Below, piece after piece: positions 55,195-64,000 of a stretch of DNA of 64,000 bases. The position numbers were made by a program, and so were the translations under genes. The DNA comes from Desulfovibrio sp. (GTDB lineage: Bacteria > Desulfobacterota > Desulfovibrionia > Desulfovibrionales > Desulfovibrionaceae). The stretch's first letter is position 1; each line of letters begins with the position of its first letter. The notes below the pieces were generated by a model. It saw only the letters and a list, made by a program, of their open reading frames with translations. It was not told the DNA's origin and did not search any database. The stretch covers positions 37,000 through 100,999 of the forward strand of contig JACRDI010000010.1 in assembly GCA_016218665.1 (NCBI GenBank), in the 5' to 3' direction.

Positions 55195-56424
55195 ATGAGC
55201 GCCATCCAGAAAATCAAGGGCTTCGCCGACCTGTTCCCCGAGGACGCGGCGAGCTTCACCCACATGGAAGCCCAGGCGCGCGCGATCTTCGGCCGCTTCG
55301 GCTTCGGCGAGCTGCGCACGCCCGTGCTTGAGCGCACCGAACTCTTTGCCAAGGGCATCGGCGAGGACACGGACGTTGTGGGCAAGGAGATGTACACCTT
55401 CACCGACCGCGGCGACCGCTCCCTGACTCTGCGGCCCGAGGCCACGGCCGGAGCGCTGCGCGCCGCCATCGAGGCCGGGGCCATCGAGCCCGGCCGCGCC
55501 ACCCGTCTGTACACCTTCGGCCCCATGTTCCGCTACGAGCGCCCGCAAAAGGGCCGCATGCGCCAGTTCCACCAGATCAACGCCGAGCTGCTGGGCAGCC
55601 CGGAGCCCCAGGCCGACGTGGAAGTGATCCTCATGCTGGAGGACTTCCTGTCGTCGCTCGGCATCGCGGAACTTTCCTTCGAGCTGAACTCCCTTGGCTG
55701 CCGCGAGTGCCGGCCGGTCTACCGCGCCGCCCTCACCGCCTATTTCGAGGCCCTGGATCACGAAAAGCTGTGCGAGGACTGCAAGCGCCGCATGCACACC
55801 AACCCCCTGCGCGTGCTGGACTGCAAGGTGCCCGCGTGCAAGGCCCTGGTGAAGGACGCCCCGGCCATCGGCGACCACCTCTGCGGCGGCTGCCGCGAGC
55901 ACTTCGACGCCGTGCTCTCCCTGGTGGACAGGGCGGGACTCAAATATACGCTGAATCCCCGGCTGGTGCGCGGGCTGGACTACTACCAGCGCACCACCTT
56001 CGAGGTCACCAGCGGAGCCATCGGCTCCCAGACGGCGGTGGCCGGCGGCGGCCGCTACGACGGGCTGGTGCAGCTCCTCGGCGGGCCGGACGCCCCCGGC
56101 GTGGGCTTCGCCTGCGGCATGGAGCGCCTGGCCATGCTGATGGAAAAGCCGGAGCTGCCCCGGCCGGACTTCTTCCTGGCCGTCACCGAGCCCCAGGCGG
56201 TGGACACGGCCATCCTGCTGGCGCACAAGCTGCGCAAGCGCGGCCTGGCGGGAGAGTGCGACTACGCAAGCGGCAGCATGAAGAGCCGCCTGCGCCACGC
56301 GGGCCGCATCCGGGCCAGGAAATGCTACATCATCGGGGCCGACGAGTTCGCAAACGGCCAGGTGACGGTGAAGGACATGGAAGACGGCGAGCAGATCAGG
56401 CTCGACATCGCCGTTTTCGACTAG
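55195..56424 (+). CDS. hisS: histidyl-tRNA synthetase
   Basis: IKGFADLFPEDA; PEATAGALRAAIEAG; MFRYERPQKGRMRQFHQINAELLG; LVRGLDYYQRTTFEV; ATG 55195. Confidence 0.96.
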   Translation: MSAIQKIKGFADLFPEDAASFTHMEAQARAIFGRFGFGELRTPVLERTELFAKGIGEDTDVVGKEMYTFTDRGDRSLTLRPEATAGALRAAIEAGAIEPGRATRLYTFGPMFRYERPQKGRMRQFHQINAELLGSPEPQADVEVILMLEDFLSSLGIAELSFELNSLGCRECRPVYRAALTAYFEALDHEKLCEDCKRRMHTNPLRVLDCKVPACKALVKDAPAIGDHLCGGCREHFDAVLSLVDRAGLKYTLNPRLVRGLDYYQRTTFEVTSGAIGSQTAVAGGGRYDGLVQLLGGPDAPGVGFACGMERLAMLMEKPELPRPDFFLAVTEPQAVDTAILLAHKLRKRGLAGECDYASGSMKSRLRHAGRIRARKCYIIGADEFANGQVTVKDMEDGEQIRLDIAVFD

Positions 56425-56508
56425 CCCCGGCGGCTGGCCCCCGGGCACGACCACGAAAGCACACCGCGCCGCCTGACCGGCGGCGACATTTTCGCACAAG
56501 GAAGCATC

Positions 56509-58380
56509 ATGACCGAACAGACGAACACCCAGGCTCAGGGCGAGGAACGCGACTACGACGAGTACCGGGTCATCGAGGACCTGGGCGGCTGGAAGCGCAC
56601 CCACAACTGCAACCAGCTCACCGCGGCCGACCTGGACAAGGAAGTCACCCTCATGGGCTGGGTGCAGTTTAGGCGCGACCACGGCGGCCTCATCTTCATC
56701 GACCTGCGCGACCGCGAGGGCCTGACCCAGACGGTGTTCAGCCCCGAGGAAGCCCCGGAGGCCCACGAGCGCGCCCACGCCATCCGCGTGGAGTACGTCG
56801 TGGCCCTGCGCGGCATCGTGCGCCGCCGGCCCGAGGGCATGGCCAACCCCGGCATGACCACCGGCGAGATCGAGGTGTACGTGCACGAGTGGAAGCTCCT
56901 GAACACCTCCGACACGCCGCCCTTCCCCATCGAGGACCGCGTGGACGCGGCGGAGATGCTGCGCCTCAAGTACCGCTACCTGGACCTGCGCCGCCCGCGC
57001 CTGGCCAAGAACTTCATCCTGCGCAACAAGGCCGCCCAGAGCGTGCGCCGCTACCTGGACGGCCTGGGCTTCCTGGAGATCGAGACGCCCGTGCTGACCA
57101 AGAGCACCCCCGAGGGCGCACGCGACTTCCTGGTGCCCAGCCGCCTGTCCCAGGGCATGTTCTACGCCCTGCCGCAGAGCCCGCAGATATTCAAGCAGCT
57201 CTTGATGGTGGCCGGGCTGGACCGCTACTTCCAGATCGTCAAGTGCTTCCGCGACGAGGACCTGCGCGCCGACCGCCAGCCCGAGTTCACCCAGATCGAC
57301 ATCGAGATGAGCTTCCCGGACGAGGAGCAGATCATGGGCATGGCCGAGGGCCTTGTGCGCACGCTCTTCAAGGAGACCATCGGCGCCGAGCTGCCCGCCG
57401 CCTTCCCGCGCATGACCTACAAGCAGGCCATGGACGACTACGGCTCCGACAAGCCCGATGTCCGCTTCGAGCTCAAGCTTGTGGACGTGAAGGACATCTT
57501 CGCGGGCGGCGGGTTCAAGGTCTTCGCGGCCGCGCCCTGCCTGAAGGCCCTGCGCGTGGCCGGCGGCCTGGAGCTCTCGCGCAAGGAGATCGACGACTAC
57601 ACCGAGTTCGTGAAGATCTACGGCGCACAGGGTCTGGCCTGGATCAAGGTGAAGGAGGACGGCGAGTGGCAGTCGCCCATCGTCAAGTTCTTCTCCGAGG
57701 ACGAGAAAAAGGCCCTTGCGACGCGCCTGGGCATGCAGAACGGCGACATCGTGTTCTTCCAGGCCGCGCCGGAAGACGTGGCCAACGCCGCCCTGGGCAA
57801 CCTGCGGCTCAAGCTGGGCGAGCGTTTCGGCCTCATCGACGAGAAGGCCTTCGCCCCCCTGTGGGTGACGGACTTCCCCCTGCTGGAATACGACCCCGAG
57901 GACAAGCGCTGGGTGGCCAAGCACCATCCCTTCACCTCGCCCCAGCCCGGCCAGATGGAAACCATCGCCACCGATCCGGGCGGAGCCCTGGCGAGAGCCT
58001 ACGACCTGGTGCTGAACGGCAGCGAGATCGGCGGAGGCTCCATCCGCATCCACACCCCGGCCGCGCAGAAGGCCATGTTCAGCGCGCTGGGCATCGCCGA
58101 CGAGGAGGCCGAGGAGAAGTTCGGCTTCCTCATCGAGGCGCTCAAGTACGGCGCGCCCCCGCACGGCGGCATTGCCTTTGGCCTGGACCGCATTATCATG
58201 ATCCTGACGGGGTCCAAAAGCATCCGCGACGTCATCGCCTTCCCCAAGACGCAGAAGGCCACCTGCCTGATGACCGAGGCCCCCAACGTCGTCGGCAAGC
58301 GCCAGCTGCGCGAGCTGGGCATCCAGCTGCGGGAGAAGGCCGCGGAAGCCCCCGCTGACACGAAAAAGAACGAGGCCTAA
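56509..58380 (+). CDS. aspS: aspartyl-tRNA synthetase
   Basis: VTLMGWVQFRRDHGGLIFIDLRDREGLTQTVF; PEGARDFLVPSRLSQGMFYALPQSPQIFKQLLMVAGLDRYFQIVKCFRDEDLRADRQPEFTQIDIEMSF. Confidence 0.97.
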   Translation: MTEQTNTQAQGEERDYDEYRVIEDLGGWKRTHNCNQLTAADLDKEVTLMGWVQFRRDHGGLIFIDLRDREGLTQTVFSPEEAPEAHERAHAIRVEYVVALRGIVRRRPEGMANPGMTTGEIEVYVHEWKLLNTSDTPPFPIEDRVDAAEMLRLKYRYLDLRRPRLAKNFILRNKAAQSVRRYLDGLGFLEIETPVLTKSTPEGARDFLVPSRLSQGMFYALPQSPQIFKQLLMVAGLDRYFQIVKCFRDEDLRADRQPEFTQIDIEMSFPDEEQIMGMAEGLVRTLFKETIGAELPAAFPRMTYKQAMDDYGSDKPDVRFELKLVDVKDIFAGGGFKVFAAAPCLKALRVAGGLELSRKEIDDYTEFVKIYGAQGLAWIKVKEDGEWQSPIVKFFSEDEKKALATRLGMQNGDIVFFQAAPEDVANAALGNLRLKLGERFGLIDEKAFAPLWVTDFPLLEYDPEDKRWVAKHHPFTSPQPGQMETIATDPGGALARAYDLVLNGSEIGGGSIRIHTPAAQKAMFSALGIADEEAEEKFGFLIEALKYGAPPHGGIAFGLDRIIMILTGSKSIRDVIAFPKTQKATCLMTEAPNVVGKRQLRELGIQLREKAAEAPADTKKNEA

Positions 58381-58884
58381 ATGGCGAAACTGCCCATCTT
58401 CACCTATCCGGCTCCCGTGCTGGCCCAGAAAGCGCAGCCCGTGGCCGAGATCACGCCCGAGATCGCCATGCTCATCGAAGACATGATCGAGACCATGTAC
58501 GAGAGCGACGGCGTGGGCCTGGCCGCGCCGCAGGTTGGCAAGAGCATCCGGCTCATCACCCTGGACGAGACCGGCCCCAAGGAGCGCAAGAGCCCCATGG
58601 TGCTGATCAACCCGGAGTACCTGGAACAGAGCGGCGTCAAGGAATCCGAGGAGTCCTGCCTGTCGCTGCCCACCTTCTCCTGCAAGGTCAAGCGCTTCGA
58701 GACCATCACCGTGAAGGGGCTGGACCAGAAGGGCGAGGTGATCGAGATCAAGGCCGAGGGCCTGCTGGCCATCATCCTCCAGCACGAGATCGACCACCTG
58801 GACGGCAAGACCCTGGTGGACCACGCCAGCCGGCTCAAGCGCACCATGTACGACAGCAAGGTCAAGAAGTGGAAAAAAGACTAG
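58381..58884 (+). CDS. def: peptide deformylase
   Basis: GVGLAAPQVG; EESCLSLP; ILQHEIDHLDGKTLVD. Confidence 0.97.
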   Translation: MAKLPIFTYPAPVLAQKAQPVAEITPEIAMLIEDMIETMYESDGVGLAAPQVGKSIRLITLDETGPKERKSPMVLINPEYLEQSGVKESEESCLSLPTFSCKVKRFETITVKGLDQKGEVIEIKAEGLLAIILQHEIDHLDGKTLVDHASRLKRTMYDSKVKKWKKD

Positions 58885-59921
58885 CGGTGGACGCCAGCGG
58901 CGAGGAAGTGGAGCTGAAAAACCCCACGCCGGAGCGGGACTACCCGGTTCCGCCCCTGCGCGTGGTGTTCATGGGCACCCCGGACTTCGCCGCCGCAAGC
59001 CTCAAGGCGCTCATCGCCTGGCCCGGGGCGGAGGTCCTCTGCGTGTACACCCAGCCCGACCGCCCCTGCGGCCGCGGGCAGGAGTGCGTGCCCTCGCCGG
59101 TGAAGCGCGCGGCCCTTGAGGCTGGCCCCGGCCATAAGATTGAAGTCCGCCAGCCGCTGAACTTCAAGGACCAGGCCGACGTGGACGCCCTGCGCGCCCT
59201 TTCCTTCGACGTACTCGTGGTGGCGGCCTACGGGCTCATCCTGCCGCAAAGCGTGCTCGACGCGCCGAGGCTCATGCCCGTGAACGTGCACGCGAGCCTC
59301 CTGCCGCGCTGGCGCGGGGCCGCGCCCATCCAGCGCGCCCTGGAGGCCGGGGATCTGGTCACCGGCATCACCATCATGAAGATGGAGCTGGGGCTTGATT
59401 CCGGGCCCATCCTGCTGCAGCGTGCCCTGCGCATCGCCGACGGAGACACCGCTGGCAGCCTGCACGACGAGCTGGCCGAAATGGGGGCCGAGGCCCTGCT
59501 GGACGCCCTCACCCGCCTGCCACAGGGCCGGCTCATGCAGCTGGCCCAGGACGAGGCGCGCGTCACCCACGCGCCCAAGCTTTCCAAAGAGGAAGGCCTC
59601 ATCGACTGGAACCGCGCGGCCGAGCCCCTGCACAACCACATCCGGGCCATGCACCCCTGGCCGGGCGCGTTCTTCGACTGGGAACAGGCACCGGGCAAGG
59701 TGCTGCGGCTCAACATCGAGCCCGGGACCATCGGCGCGGACAAGCCCTCCGGCATGGCCCCGGGCACGGTCATGGGCCTGGTGGACACCCCGGATGGCCA
59801 GCGGCTGGCCATCGCCACGGCGGACAAGCTCTACCTGGTGGCGCGCATCACCCCCCGGGGCAAGAAGCCCCAGGACGCCAAGGCCTTCGCCTGCGGCTAC
59901 CTCAAGGCCTGCCAGGGCTAG
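58869..59921 (+). CDS. fmt: methionyl-tRNA formyltransferase
   Basis: VVFMGTPDFAAASLKALI; MPVNVHASLLPRWRGAAPIQRALEAGDLVTGITIMKMELGLDSGPIL; overlaps def. Confidence 0.96.
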   Translation: MEKRLAVDASGEEVELKNPTPERDYPVPPLRVVFMGTPDFAAASLKALIAWPGAEVLCVYTQPDRPCGRGQECVPSPVKRAALEAGPGHKIEVRQPLNFKDQADVDALRALSFDVLVVAAYGLILPQSVLDAPRLMPVNVHASLLPRWRGAAPIQRALEAGDLVTGITIMKMELGLDSGPILLQRALRIADGDTAGSLHDELAEMGAEALLDALTRLPQGRLMQLAQDEARVTHAPKLSKEEGLIDWNRAAEPLHNHIRAMHPWPGAFFDWEQAPGKVLRLNIEPGTIGADKPSGMAPGTVMGLVDTPDGQRLAIATADKLYLVARITPRGKKPQDAKAFACGYLKACQG

Positions 59922-59940
59922 CGGCGCGCCGGAGAACAGC

Positions 59941-60705
59941 ATGGACGGCACGGGCGGCTCCTCGCGAAAGCGCCTGTTCATCGGGCTCATCGGGGGCACC
60001 TGCGCGCTGGTGTGCGCCTTCCTCGTGCTTTTGTGGGTGGTGCCCTACGTGGGCCTGCGCAACCTGCACCCGGCCGCGCCCTGGGTGCTGGGCGCCGTCA
60101 TCGGCGTGCTCCTGCTCCTGGTGCTCTGGGCCTCCCTGGGCCTGCTGCTGAGCATCGTGATGCCCCGTCCGCTGCCCCTGGCCGGGCGGGTGCGCGGGGT
60201 CACGGTGAAGCTGCTCCTGCCGCTCATGAGCCTGCTGGGCCGGGCGCTGGGCTTCTCCAAGGAGGACATCCACACCTCCTTCATCAAGGTGAACAACGAG
60301 CTGGTGCTGCGCGAGCTGGGGCGCTTCGCTCCGGACAAGATTCTGCTGCTCATGCCGCACTGCCTGCAGAACAGCCGCTGCGACATGCGGCTCACCTACG
60401 ACATCGACAACTGCAAGCGCTGCGGCCTGTGCCCCATCACCGGGCTGCTGGACCTGCGCGACCGCTACGGCGTGCACCTGGCCATCGCCACGGGCGGCAC
60501 CATCGCCCGGCGCATCGTGGTGCAGAAGCGCCCGGCCATCATCATCGCCGTGGCCTGCTACCGCGACCTTTCCTCGGGCATTCAGGACACCTATCCGCTG
60601 CCCGTGTTCGGCGTGCTGAACGAGCGCCCCAAGGGCCCCTGCCTGGACACCACGGTGCCGGTGGAGCGGCTGGAAGAGGCGCTGCAAAGGTTCCTGAAAA
60701 AGTAG
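59941..60705 (+). CDS. DUF116 membrane protein
   Basis: Two TM segments then LLLMPHCLQNSRCDMRLTYDIDNCKRCGLCPITGLLDL…VACYRDLSSGIQDTYPLPVFGVLNERPKGPCLDT. Confidence 0.85.
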   Translation: MDGTGGSSRKRLFIGLIGGTCALVCAFLVLLWVVPYVGLRNLHPAAPWVLGAVIGVLLLLVLWASLGLLLSIVMPRPLPLAGRVRGVTVKLLLPLMSLLGRALGFSKEDIHTSFIKVNNELVLRELGRFAPDKILLLMPHCLQNSRCDMRLTYDIDNCKRCGLCPITGLLDLRDRYGVHLAIATGGTIARRIVVQKRPAIIIAVACYRDLSSGIQDTYPLPVFGVLNERPKGPCLDTTVPVERLEEALQRFLKK

Positions 60706-60885
60706 GGCGGCCTTGCCTCCGCATATTCTCCCGCTTTTGCCTCCCCCCCGCTTGCGCCACCGGCAGCAGGCGCGGCCAAAAACAAGAAGGGTCATCTGAC
60801 ATTTTTCAGGACATGAATAATCTAGACTTAATCAAAGTGTTAGATAGATCATGGTGTTGAATGGGACAAAATTAGGGATAATAAT

Positions 60886-62043
60886 ATGGACAGAGCTGAG
60901 GACAAGCTGCTGGTTACCAGGGTCATGACCTTCAAGTCCGGAAAGGTCGCCTTCAGCCGAAACTACAGCCGCGAGGCCGTGGTGGAGGACATCGTGCGCT
61001 TTGAGGCGTTGTTCCACGCCCTGGCCGCGTTGCCGATCGTGCCGGGGCTGGCCGCCCAACTCGACACCGACCTCATTCGCCGGTCCATCTTCAGCACGGC
61101 CGCCATCGAAGGCAACCCGCTCAGCGAAGAGGAGGTCGGAGAGATCCTGGCCGAACCGGCGGGGAAAACCGTGCGCGCGCGCGCAGAGCAAGAGATCGTC
61201 AACCTGGGCAAGGCCTACAGACGGGTCGCGCCCCCTGTCCCGGGCGAGCCCCGTGTGCCCTTTGTCGTGACGGAACAGTTCATCCGGGAGCTCAACCAGA
61301 TCATCACCGCGGACATCAACCACAAGGACCACACGCCCGGACAATACCGCAACCACATGGTTGAAGTGGGCAACGCGGACCACGGCGGGAAGTATGTGCC
61401 GCCCAGGATCCTGGCCGACATTCAGCCGCTCATGGCCGCCTTCGTGGAGTGGATCAACTCCGAAGAGGTGATGGGCGAAGGTGCGTTGGTGCGGGCAGCC
61501 CTGGCCCACTACCACCTGGGGCTCATCCATCCCTTCGGCGATGGCAACGGCCGCACGGCGCGGCTTGTGGAGGCCATGATCCTGCAGCAGGCCGGCTACA
61601 GATACATCCCGGTCCTTATGTCGAATTTCTACTATAAGAGCATTGACGAATATTACGTCGCCTTCCAGGAGGCGGAAAAGGCGTCAGCGTCCGACATTAC
61701 TCCATTCATCAAATATTTCATGCGGGTGGTCCTGCTCTCCGCCAAGGACATCCAGGACAGAATCCACTGGGGCATCCGCATCATGGCGTTGCGCCATCTT
61801 TACGACGCCTACATGCAGGACAAGACCATCGGGCGGCGGCAGCACGACCTGCTGCAGGTCCTTTTGCTCCATCCCGGCAAGGCCATCTCCCTCAAGGATT
61901 TGCATCTCGACCCCCTGTGCGCGCCGCTGTACCGGAGCGTCAGCGAGAAGACCGCCCGCCGTGATCTGGCGCGGCTCCAGGAACTGCGGCTGCTGCTGGA
62001 GCGTGAACAGGGGCTTGTGCTCAATCCCTTCGTGATGGAGTAG
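60886..62043 (+). CDS. Fic/DOC family protein with N-terminal inhibitory-helix motif
   Basis: HPFGDGNGRTARL active site; FSTAAIEGNPLSEEEV fits (S/T)xxxE(G/N); C-terminal segment resembles a winged helix. Confidence 0.87.
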   Translation: MDRAEDKLLVTRVMTFKSGKVAFSRNYSREAVVEDIVRFEALFHALAALPIVPGLAAQLDTDLIRRSIFSTAAIEGNPLSEEEVGEILAEPAGKTVRARAEQEIVNLGKAYRRVAPPVPGEPRVPFVVTEQFIRELNQIITADINHKDHTPGQYRNHMVEVGNADHGGKYVPPRILADIQPLMAAFVEWINSEEVMGEGALVRAALAHYHLGLIHPFGDGNGRTARLVEAMILQQAGYRYIPVLMSNFYYKSIDEYYVAFQEAEKASASDITPFIKYFMRVVLLSAKDIQDRIHWGIRIMALRHLYDAYMQDKTIGRRQHDLLQVLLLHPGKAISLKDLHLDPLCAPLYRSVSEKTARRDLARLQELRLLLEREQGLVLNPFVME

Positions 62044-62097
62044 CGGCAGGGCGGGGGGAGGCCTTCGCGGAAGGATGGCACGCGCGTGGCGCCATGC

Positions 62098-62189
62098 CAC
62101 GAAAAAGGGCTGAGCCCTTTCGCGTTCAGCCCTTGGCAGTGCTGGCGGAGCGGATGAGACTTGAACTCGCGCCCTCCGACGTGACAGGC
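62098..62189. repeat. direct repeat copy 1: duplicated tRNA-Asp 3' half plus downstream hairpin
   Basis: About 96% identical by eye to 63855..63947 (three substitutions, one single-A indel), same orientation. Confidence 0.93.
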
Positions 62190-62531
62190 AACGCGGCCAA
62201 CCTGGCCAGGCCCGCTGCTGGCCGCTGACGCCAAGATGGCCTGGGCCAGCTATCGCCAGGCCTCGCGCAACGCGCCCGAGCCGGCGGCGTTCCCGCTGGC
62301 GGTGGGGTGGCCGGTGGCGCCGGGGGAGGATGCGCGGGCTATGCCAGACATCGTCATGACGACGCCCAGGCGCGTGAGGCCAGCATATCGACCAACGCCC
62401 CGGCCAGCCCGAAGCCACGGTCTGTTTGCTGGACCAGCTCGGCGAGCTGGTGGACGAAATGCCGGCGACGGCGAACAGCGTCAGCCTTGGTTCAAAGGGA
62501 CACCGGTGATGATGCACCCGCCGCCAAGACT

Positions 62532-63524
62532 TTAGCCAGATAACTTTTGCAAGTCGCCACGGGCGATTCCTACAATCGTCCGCACGAGCAATGCCGCAAT
62601 CACGGTGCTTGCCAGTGTGAGTAAGGCAATGGCGATGACATCCGCCCAAGTTGCCTGGACAAACGCGGCATAACGCAGACCCGCGCCTGCGGCGGCGGCC
62701 AGCGGAAAACTGACAGCCCACCATGACACTCGAAATGGACAGCAGTGCCAAAGGTGTCGAAGATGCGCCAGCAAAACAGCTAGGATAAAGAGTGTCAGGG
62801 CAAACAATCCTTCCGCGAACAGGTCCACCTGTCCCACTGTAATCACATAGGCGGAAAACCCCACCGCAAAAGGCGCCAGCAGAATCAGCAGCGATGGACT
62901 CATGGAAGAAGGCAACGGCTCTTCAAACATCAGCCGTGCGAAGATTATGGTAAACAATGGTATCGCAAAAAACAGCCCGACCGATAAGCCCAACATCATC
63001 AACGCATGGGGCGGCTCGGTAAAATTCAAGGCTGGCACCACCATGGGAATGTCCAGCATGCCCACCAACGGCACGATCCAGGCGGGTGCGGCGTGTATCC
63101 GCTGCTGACGGGTTCCAAGCCAGCGCCCAGCCATCAGCCACGCAAGAACCGCCATTCCTATGGCGCCAAAGATCCACAACCCGTGCGCCAACGCAGTGCT
63201 GACATCGGCCAGTGCGCCGGGCAACAGCAATGCGCTGATGAGCGGCGTTCCGAACAGGGCTCCGGCTATCGGGTGCGCAAACTCGGCCTTGACGTGCTCA
63301 AATCCTGTAGCCGCCTTGATTGCATACGCCACGACCAGCAGCACGAATACGGCCACCGCCACGTAACCGATGGCTTGTGCTATCCACACAGGGGTTCCCC
63401 AGTGCACGTACGCCAGTCGCCAAGCCAGGCCCAAGCCGGCCAGCCCCATGACTGAGCCAAACAAGGCCACGGGTAGCCAAGGCATCCGGGCCGTGTTGAC
63501 GGAGATCGCGGTGCTGTCAGTCAT
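62532..63524 (-). CDS. TDT/SLAC1-TehA family transporter
   Basis: About ten hydrophobic segments (MPWLPVALFGSVMGLAGLGLAWRLAY…); visibly lower GC than the rest of the window. Confidence 0.75.
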   Translation of the reverse strand: MTDSTAISVNTARMPWLPVALFGSVMGLAGLGLAWRLAYVHWGTPVWIAQAIGYVAVAVFVLLVVAYAIKAATGFEHVKAEFAHPIAGALFGTPLISALLLPGALADVSTALAHGLWIFGAIGMAVLAWLMAGRWLGTRQQRIHAAPAWIVPLVGMLDIPMVVPALNFTEPPHALMMLGLSVGLFFAIPLFTIIFARLMFEEPLPSSMSPSLLILLAPFAVGFSAYVITVGQVDLFAEGLFALTLFILAVLLAHLRHLWHCCPFRVSWWAVSFPLAAAAGAGLRYAAFVQATWADVIAIALLTLASTVIAALLVRTIVGIARGDLQKLSG

Positions 63525-63854
63525 GTTGAGCCTCCCCTACGGTTTTAGGTTCAGCCATTATGAAGAAGCCCCCAACCTTGGACCATTTGGCGTGAGAATT
63601 TTCTCAGGTTTGCCTCGGGCCAGACATGCTTGAGGCAAAATCAGCTCCGTCGGGGGCTGGTAGCCGAGGAGGCTTGCGGGCGGGCCTCGTGGTCGTCCCT
63701 CCGCCACGCCTCACATTTGCCTGTGCCCCAACCAGCGACAAAATCCAAGTCGTATTCAGGCGCTCGGTCCAACAAAAGGTGGCGATGGTTTAAGAGGGAT
63801 CCTTTTAGGCATCGCAGACAGGGACAGAAAACCATGCCGAAGTGGCTTTCATTG

Positions 63855-63947
63855 CACGAAAAAAGGGCTGAACCCTTTCGAGTTCAGCCCTTGGCAGTGC
63901 TGGCGGAGCGGACGAGACTTGAACTCGCGCCCTCCGACGTGACAGGC
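63855..63947. repeat. direct repeat copy 2, overlapping tRNA-Asp 3' half and its terminator
   Basis: Pairs with 62098..62189. Confidence 0.93.
63859..63892 (-). terminator. Rho-independent terminator downstream of tRNA-Asp
   Basis: Minus strand AAGGGCTGAAC-TCGAAAGG-GTTCAGCCCTT then a T run. Confidence 0.8.
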
Positions 63948-63977
63948 CGGCGTTATAACCAACTTAACTACCGCTCC
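63901..63977 (-). tRNA. tRNA-Asp (anticodon GTC), encoded CCA
   Basis: GGAGCGGTAGTTAAGTTGGTTATAACGCCGGCCTGTCACGTCGGAGGGCGCGAGTTCAAGTCTCGTCCGCTCCGCCA folds as a cloverleaf; loop CTGTCAC. Confidence 0.95.
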
Positions 63978-64000
63978 GCACTGTAATGATCGTGGTAGGC

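Noticed and set aside
55072-58824. 1250-aa minus-strand ORF antisense to hisS-aspS-def
   Set aside because: High-GC shadow ORF: His/Val/Gly/Gln-rich repetitive composition with no domain signature, opposite well-supported genes.
62190-62531. Possible gene in the left part of the tRNA insert (ORFs 62236..62535, 62307..62543)
   Set aside because: Short competing frames, no RBS or recognisable domain; at most a decayed remnant.

Overview
High-GC window from a sulfate/sulfite-reducing bacterium, probably Desulfovibrionaceae-like (inferred from a complete dsrMKJOP operon; no search was run). From left to right: (1) a type II secretion-like fragment (GspN-like) with an STT3/PglB-type oligosaccharyltransferase (OST); (2) a glycan-decoration locus of about 31 kb (5-36.4 kb). 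It has a 17-protein plus-strand block and a 6-gene minus-strand block: glycosyltransferases, methyltransferases (three FkbM paralogs), radical SAM enzymes including a B12-binding one, aminotransferases, a UDP-galactopyranose-mutase-like protein, a formyltransferase-GNAT fusion, a cytidylyltransferase and a Maf/DUF115 flagellin glycosyltransferase; (3) an NtrY-like kinase, DUF4390, a YggS-type protein and a flavoredoxin-like protein; (4) a two-gene cassette resembling a Tlde1 (DUF2778) L,D-transpeptidase toxin plus an exported partner, bracketed by inverted copies of a ~50-bp sequence; (5) an ABC/FtsX/DUF2318 module; (6) RsbRD_N-like gene + dsrMKJOP; (7) YedE/TusA/DUF3343 selenium- or sulfur-associated genes; (8) hisS-aspS-def-fmt-DUF116; (9) a variable right end with a Fic gene and a small lower-GC insert (TDT/SLAC1 transporter) between a complete tRNA-Asp and a duplicated tRNA-Asp 3' half. 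The most interesting signals are the flanked toxin-like cassette, the tRNA-Asp 3'-end duplication, recurrent in-frame 12-bp tandem duplications across the glycan locus, and a Rossmann-like 'IYGAGG' N-terminal module shared by enzymes with different catalytic domains. Family calls are by eye from the translated ORFs.
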